Translations under genes and position numbers: made by a program
Notes under the pieces: model-generated
What the model was told of the DNA's origin: nothing
Database searches by the model: none
The model's input: only the letters and a program-made list of their open reading frames with translations
Virus record (IMG/VR): IMGVR_UViG_3300042887_000814
Span: 1 to 64,000 of that record
Length of the DNA stretch: 64,000 nucleotides
Reading direction: 5' to 3' (one strand)
Origin: a virus
Shown here: piece by piece, positions 61,507 through 64,000 of the stretch
How the letters are laid out: every line of letters starts with the position of its first letter
How positions within the stretch are numbered: the first letter of the stretch is position 1

Positions 61507-62461
61507 GTTGTTTCCTCTTAATCTCTAATTTTATTTTGCTATTAGTCGCTGATTGCAAGATACTTAGTAATGTAGCGAGTTTGCCATATTTTATTACTGC
61601 ATCGTTTACGTCTTTGATTCCCGGTTCCCAATTAGGCATGCTAACTTGAAAACCAAAATCAAGTGCGCGATTGATCACATCCATACCACTCTTATCTTGA
61701 TCTGGAACTACTATGATCTTTCTATTCAAACGTCTCAATATCTCTGCCTGTTCTTCGTTGATACCATTAGTAGTCAATGCGCAACCATCTATACTCAATG
61801 CATCAAATATACCCTCAACTACAATACATACTTGCCATTCTGGCTTCTGCAAATCATAACCAAATAGATAACCACTCTGTTGTTCGCTGATAAATTTAGG
61901 TTTTCGATCATCTAAGAACCTACTAGTGTGACCCACTATTTTATTTTCAAAAGTGAAGGGTATGATGATACGATTGGCTTGCCTACCTTCTTCATCCGGA
62001 GTACACATGAAAGGATATCTACTTATATCTATCCTACGACCTCGTAGATAATCTACATAAACTTGGTGTTTAGGATTTTCAGAATCGATAACTTCTGCAT
62101 CAGGCAAATCCATCTCTTTGAATTTAATTTTCTTCTTTTCGCGTTTAGCCTTTACAAAATCTAGCAAGTCTTTGTGTTGCAAACTTTCTAGGCTATACTT
62201 ATTAATATCATCTGGATCCATGCCGCACCACGCCAGTAACTGGCGAGTGTTCTTAGTGAGTTGTTTACCCAACATAAACCCACATTTGAATCCACAATTA
62301 AAACAATGATAACTCCAGTTATCACTATCCATGTGTATGCCACCGCGGCCGCGCTTGTCAGCACCATGACCTCGGTAGTGGCAACACACAGCGTTGAAAC
62401 TATGCCAACCGCTTTGTGATAGTCTTTTCTTTCCTGGAACTATTTGAAGTATATCAAACAC
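61490..62461 (-). CDS. 61: DNA primase, T4 gp61 type
   Basis: A 323-residue protein. The N-terminal zinc-binding region has Cys26/Cys27/His28 and Cys53-x2-Cys56 (AVCCHYRGHG ... YHCFNCGFKCG). A TOPRIM domain includes VCIVVEGIFDALS (about 211-223) and KIIVVPDQDKSG (about 250-261). It makes primers for lagging-strand synthesis with gp41. The start is GTG 62461; an extended -10 (TGTTATAAT) lies just before it. Confidence 0.9.
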   Translation of the reverse strand: MFDILQIVPGKKRLSQSGWHSFNAVCCHYRGHGADKRGRGGIHMDSDNWSYHCFNCGFKCGFMLGKQLTKNTRQLLAWCGMDPDDINKYSLESLQHKDLLDFVKAKREKKKIKFKEMDLPDAEVIDSENPKHQVYVDYLRGRRIDISRYPFMCTPDEEGRQANRIIIPFTFENKIVGHTSRFLDDRKPKFISEQQSGYLFGYDLQKPEWQVCIVVEGIFDALSIDGCALTTNGINEEQAEILRRLNRKIIVVPDQDKSGMDVINRALDFGFQVSMPNWEPGIKDVNDAVIKYGKLATLLSILQSATNSKIKLEIKRKQLDKRL

Positions 62462-62467
62462 ATTGTA

Positions 62468-62476
62468 ATTATAACA
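62468..62476 (-). promoter_or_regulatory. Extended -10 promoter for the primase gene
   Basis: TGTTATAAT (TG-n-TATAAT) lies six bases before GTG 62461. Predicted +1 is within about three bases of the start codon. Confidence 0.45.
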
Positions 62477-62509
62477 CCTTGCTACGTAAAAACAAAGCGT
62501 ATCGGCAAA

Positions 62510-63310
62510 TCATCTTGCCAAAATGTTTGATACCACCCCGGTGTTGCTAGTGAATACCATTCTGATAAATGGGTGATAACCTTTAATCGTGTAACCCACT
62601 GTTTCAGTAGTCTCAAGATATTCTTCTGAACGTATAGGATACCAGTCTGTGAGGCTGCTACTGAATGTTCCTTCTATCTCTACTTCACCGTTGAATTCAT
62701 ACAAGTGAGCCTGTAGCGTCAATATTGGATTATCATTGGTATTGATAACTGAACTGTAATATGTGTTAGCATTTGATAATACATTATTAATGCTATTGTT
62801 ACTATCGAGGTTAGGGAATGGCTGTCCTGTTGGAATAGTTACTATCTCGCTAGGCACAAAACTAGGGAGTACGCTATCTACTACATTGATCTGACCACGC
62901 GCACCGGCAGCAGGGTCAACGAATACAGGATATCCAAATTGTCCTACCGGGATCTCTAAACTATAATGACACATCTGAGCAGGAATGTCTTCTATCTCTG
63001 CGGCATTAAGTTGTAGATATGCTATACCGGTCAATGGAAGTTCCAATGTCAATGCTTTTTTGATCAATACTTCTGTACCATCGTAATTGATGATGCGACA
63101 AGTGATCTCTTTCCCTGTGATGTCAACTGGTTTTTGCTCTTGGTTCAAGAACTGAAACTGTAGTTTGTTATCTACACCTTTGTGTAGATTCATTGTTTTT
63201 GCATATACTGGCATAAAGGCCCTCGGACTGTTTCCTGATAGTAGGACGACAATCTGACGTTGTGTAAATACGAATGCTGGTGTCGAATATCTTACGGTGT
63301 TTACAGTCAC
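62510..63310 (-). CDS. Baseplate/upper-fibre-like protein
   Basis: A 266-residue protein starting at GTG 63310, with GAGGAG upstream. Residues 35-125 (VDNKLQFQFLNQEQKPVDIT, EITCRIINYDGTEVL, LQLNAAEIEDIP, CHYSLEIP) follow the BppU-like N-terminal domain used in phage baseplates to hold receptor-binding proteins. The C-terminal part (VEIEGTFSSSLTDWYPI ... FIRMVF) resembles the 4895-5281 protein. A late promoter precedes it. Confidence 0.65.
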   Translation of the reverse strand: MTVNTVRYSTPAFVFTQRQIVVLLSGNSPRAFMPVYAKTMNLHKGVDNKLQFQFLNQEQKPVDITGKEITCRIINYDGTEVLIKKALTLELPLTGIAYLQLNAAEIEDIPAQMCHYSLEIPVGQFGYPVFVDPAAGARGQINVVDSVLPSFVPSEIVTIPTGQPFPNLDSNNSINNVLSNANTYYSSVINTNDNPILTLQAHLYEFNGEVEIEGTFSSSLTDWYPIRSEEYLETTETVGYTIKGYHPFIRMVFTSNTGVVSNILAR

Positions 63311-63328
63311 AAATGTCGCTCCTCAATG

Positions 63329-63336
63329 TATTTAGT
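63329..63336 (-). promoter_or_regulatory. Late-type promoter for the 63310 gene
   Basis: Octamer ACTAAATA followed by CATTGAGGAG. Predicted +1 is about 63323, with a 12-nt leader. Confidence 0.5.
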
Positions 63337-63371
63337 CGCATAAAAATAAAATATTTTAATGGTTGCCCAAT

Positions 63372-63379
63372 TATAAATA
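63372..63379 (+). promoter_or_regulatory. Late-type promoter for the 63387 gene, near-leaderless
   Basis: Perfect octamer TATAAATA. Predicted +1 is about 63385, two bases before ATG 63387; no Shine-Dalgarno is seen. Confidence 0.55.
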
Positions 63380-63386
63380 ATCTTCG

Positions 63387-63770
63387 ATGACGATATCAAG
63401 AGACTTTTTTAAAAAACTAAGCGACAATCACCCTTTCATTACGGTTGTCTCTTTCGCCAGCCAGGATTATGTAGGAATAATGCAGAACCGTGACGATCAA
63501 TGCACTAGCATTTACGACTATGGTTCTATAGTTGATGCGAAAATTAAGGAACTATTCTTAGAATTAGGGGATGTCTGGTGGTGGGAAAGCAACCGTCAGA
63601 TTCCTATAAATATCTTCCTTAAGGAAGATTGGAATCCGTTTAAGCCCTATCTTAGAACATTTAATAACAAGAATTTGACTATACTTCACGGCCCTATAGT
63701 CAGCCTTAATGAATTAAACAAGCGCAAAACTAAGCGCCGTAGCATCACATTAGTTAAAAGACTTCCTTAA
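63387..63770 (+). CDS. Conserved T4-like marine phage protein, unknown function
   Basis: A 127-residue protein. Conserved-looking blocks are DYVGIMQNRDDQCTSIYDYG, LGDVWWWESNRQIPINIFL and KPYLRTFNNKNLTILHGP. I know the type only as a hypothetical of marine T4-like phages. It lies alone on the + strand, divergent from the baseplate-like gene, and its 3' end overlaps the convergent peptide deformylase gene by 21 nt. Confidence 0.7.
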   Translation: MTISRDFFKKLSDNHPFITVVSFASQDYVGIMQNRDDQCTSIYDYGSIVDAKIKELFLELGDVWWWESNRQIPINIFLKEDWNPFKPYLRTFNNKNLTILHGPIVSLNELNKRKTKRRSITLVKRLP

Positions 63771-64000
63771 TCTTTTCTTTCTGCGATTTTTAGCCATCTC
63801 TAGGCTGAGTTTCGCCACCCTCGTATCATAGCAGATACCGTCTAAATGATCAAGTTCGTGCTGAAATACCCTAGCGATCAATCCTGTAAACTCAGCCTCG
63901 ATCTGTTCCCCCATAGCATTATGATATCTGACTTTTATAGTCTCTGCTCTACGCACACGCAACCATAGATCAGGGAAACTTAGACAACCCTCTTGATCCA
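63750..64000 (-). CDS. def: Peptide deformylase (5' end beyond window)
   Basis: The C-terminal 80 or so residues are visible. The frame is open to the right edge and reads QEGCLSFPDLWLRVRRAETI, which holds motif II EGCLS, then HELDHLDG, motif III, with the metal-binding HExxH. Motif I and the start lie outside. Peptide deformylase removes the N-formyl group from nascent proteins; phage copies occur in marine phages and lack long C-terminal tails, as here (it ends shortly after KKRLRKSFN). Confidence 0.9.
   Translation of the reverse strand, partial: DQEGCLSFPDLWLRVRRAETIKVRYHNAMGEQIEAEFTGLIARVFQHELDHLDGICYDTRVAKLSLEMAKNRRKKRLRKSFN

Overview
The window is a contiguous piece of a large, tailed, T4-like (contractile-tail) phage genome of the kind found in marine metagenomes. 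The evidence is the set of T4-type genes that can be read from their products: tail sheath gp18, tail tube gp19, neck/tail-completion proteins gp13, gp14 and gp15, a head-completion nuclease gp4, a probable small terminase gp16, dNMP kinase gp1, clamp loader gp44, helicase gp41 and primase gp61. To these are added genes common in marine T4-like phages (PhoH, MazG, peptide deformylase, GroES-like co-chaperonin, IscA-type carrier, cytidylyltransferase-like enzyme). No integrase, rRNA, CRISPR array or recognisable tRNA is present, and no photosynthesis gene is seen. The DNA is AT-rich and almost fully coding. The host cannot be named from the window; a heterotrophic marine bacterium is a reasonable guess.

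Layout. 1-4.9 kb: end of a virion/core protein, then a small sugar/surface cassette (glycosyltransferase-like proteins, SGNH hydrolase, nucleotidyltransferase). 4.9-14.6 kb: small virion-type genes, a proteostasis set (ClpA, DnaJ, later GroES), PhoH on the + strand, gp44 and a Bax-inhibitor-1 membrane protein. 14.6-15.9 kb: a DnaE-like fragment and small unknowns. 15.9-28.8 kb: a fibre/adhesin locus of large mosaic proteins with collagen-like, pectin-lyase-like and Ig-like parts. 28.9-38.7 kb: capsid-core/packaging/tail genes ending with tail tube and a very large sheath. 38.8-44.2 kb: nucleotide metabolism and nucleases, plus gp13. 44.2-47.8 kb (+ strand): gp14, gp15, Nudix. 47.8-51.9 kb: virion proteins and another fibre. 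52-62.5 kb: exonuclease, SGNH hydrolase, IscA carrier, glycosyltransferase-like protein, core/virion proteins, helicase and primase. 62.5-64 kb: baseplate-like protein, a conserved unknown and a truncated peptide deformylase.

Regulation is the most striking aspect. About two dozen copies of a T4-late-type -10 octamer (core TAAATA, usually GATAAATACT on the minus strand) sit just upstream of genes. Three architectures recur. (i) At three early-to-late junctions the promoter lies inside a perfect 9-10 bp inverted repeat whose 3' arm holds the Shine-Dalgarno and/or start codon, so that read-through RNA would be silent while RNA from the late promoter would be open. (ii) Several genes that must have their own promoter have the octamer (or a TATAAT) placed so that the predicted +1 falls on or next to the start codon, with no Shine-Dalgarno. 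(iii) The few genes with long leaders (phoH, gp18 and two virion genes) have a stem-loop at or very near the predicted 5' end. Two consensus host-type promoters (TTGACA, 17 bp, TAAACT or TACAAT) serve gp1 and a 375-residue conserved gene. All promoter and +1 positions are predictions from sequence.
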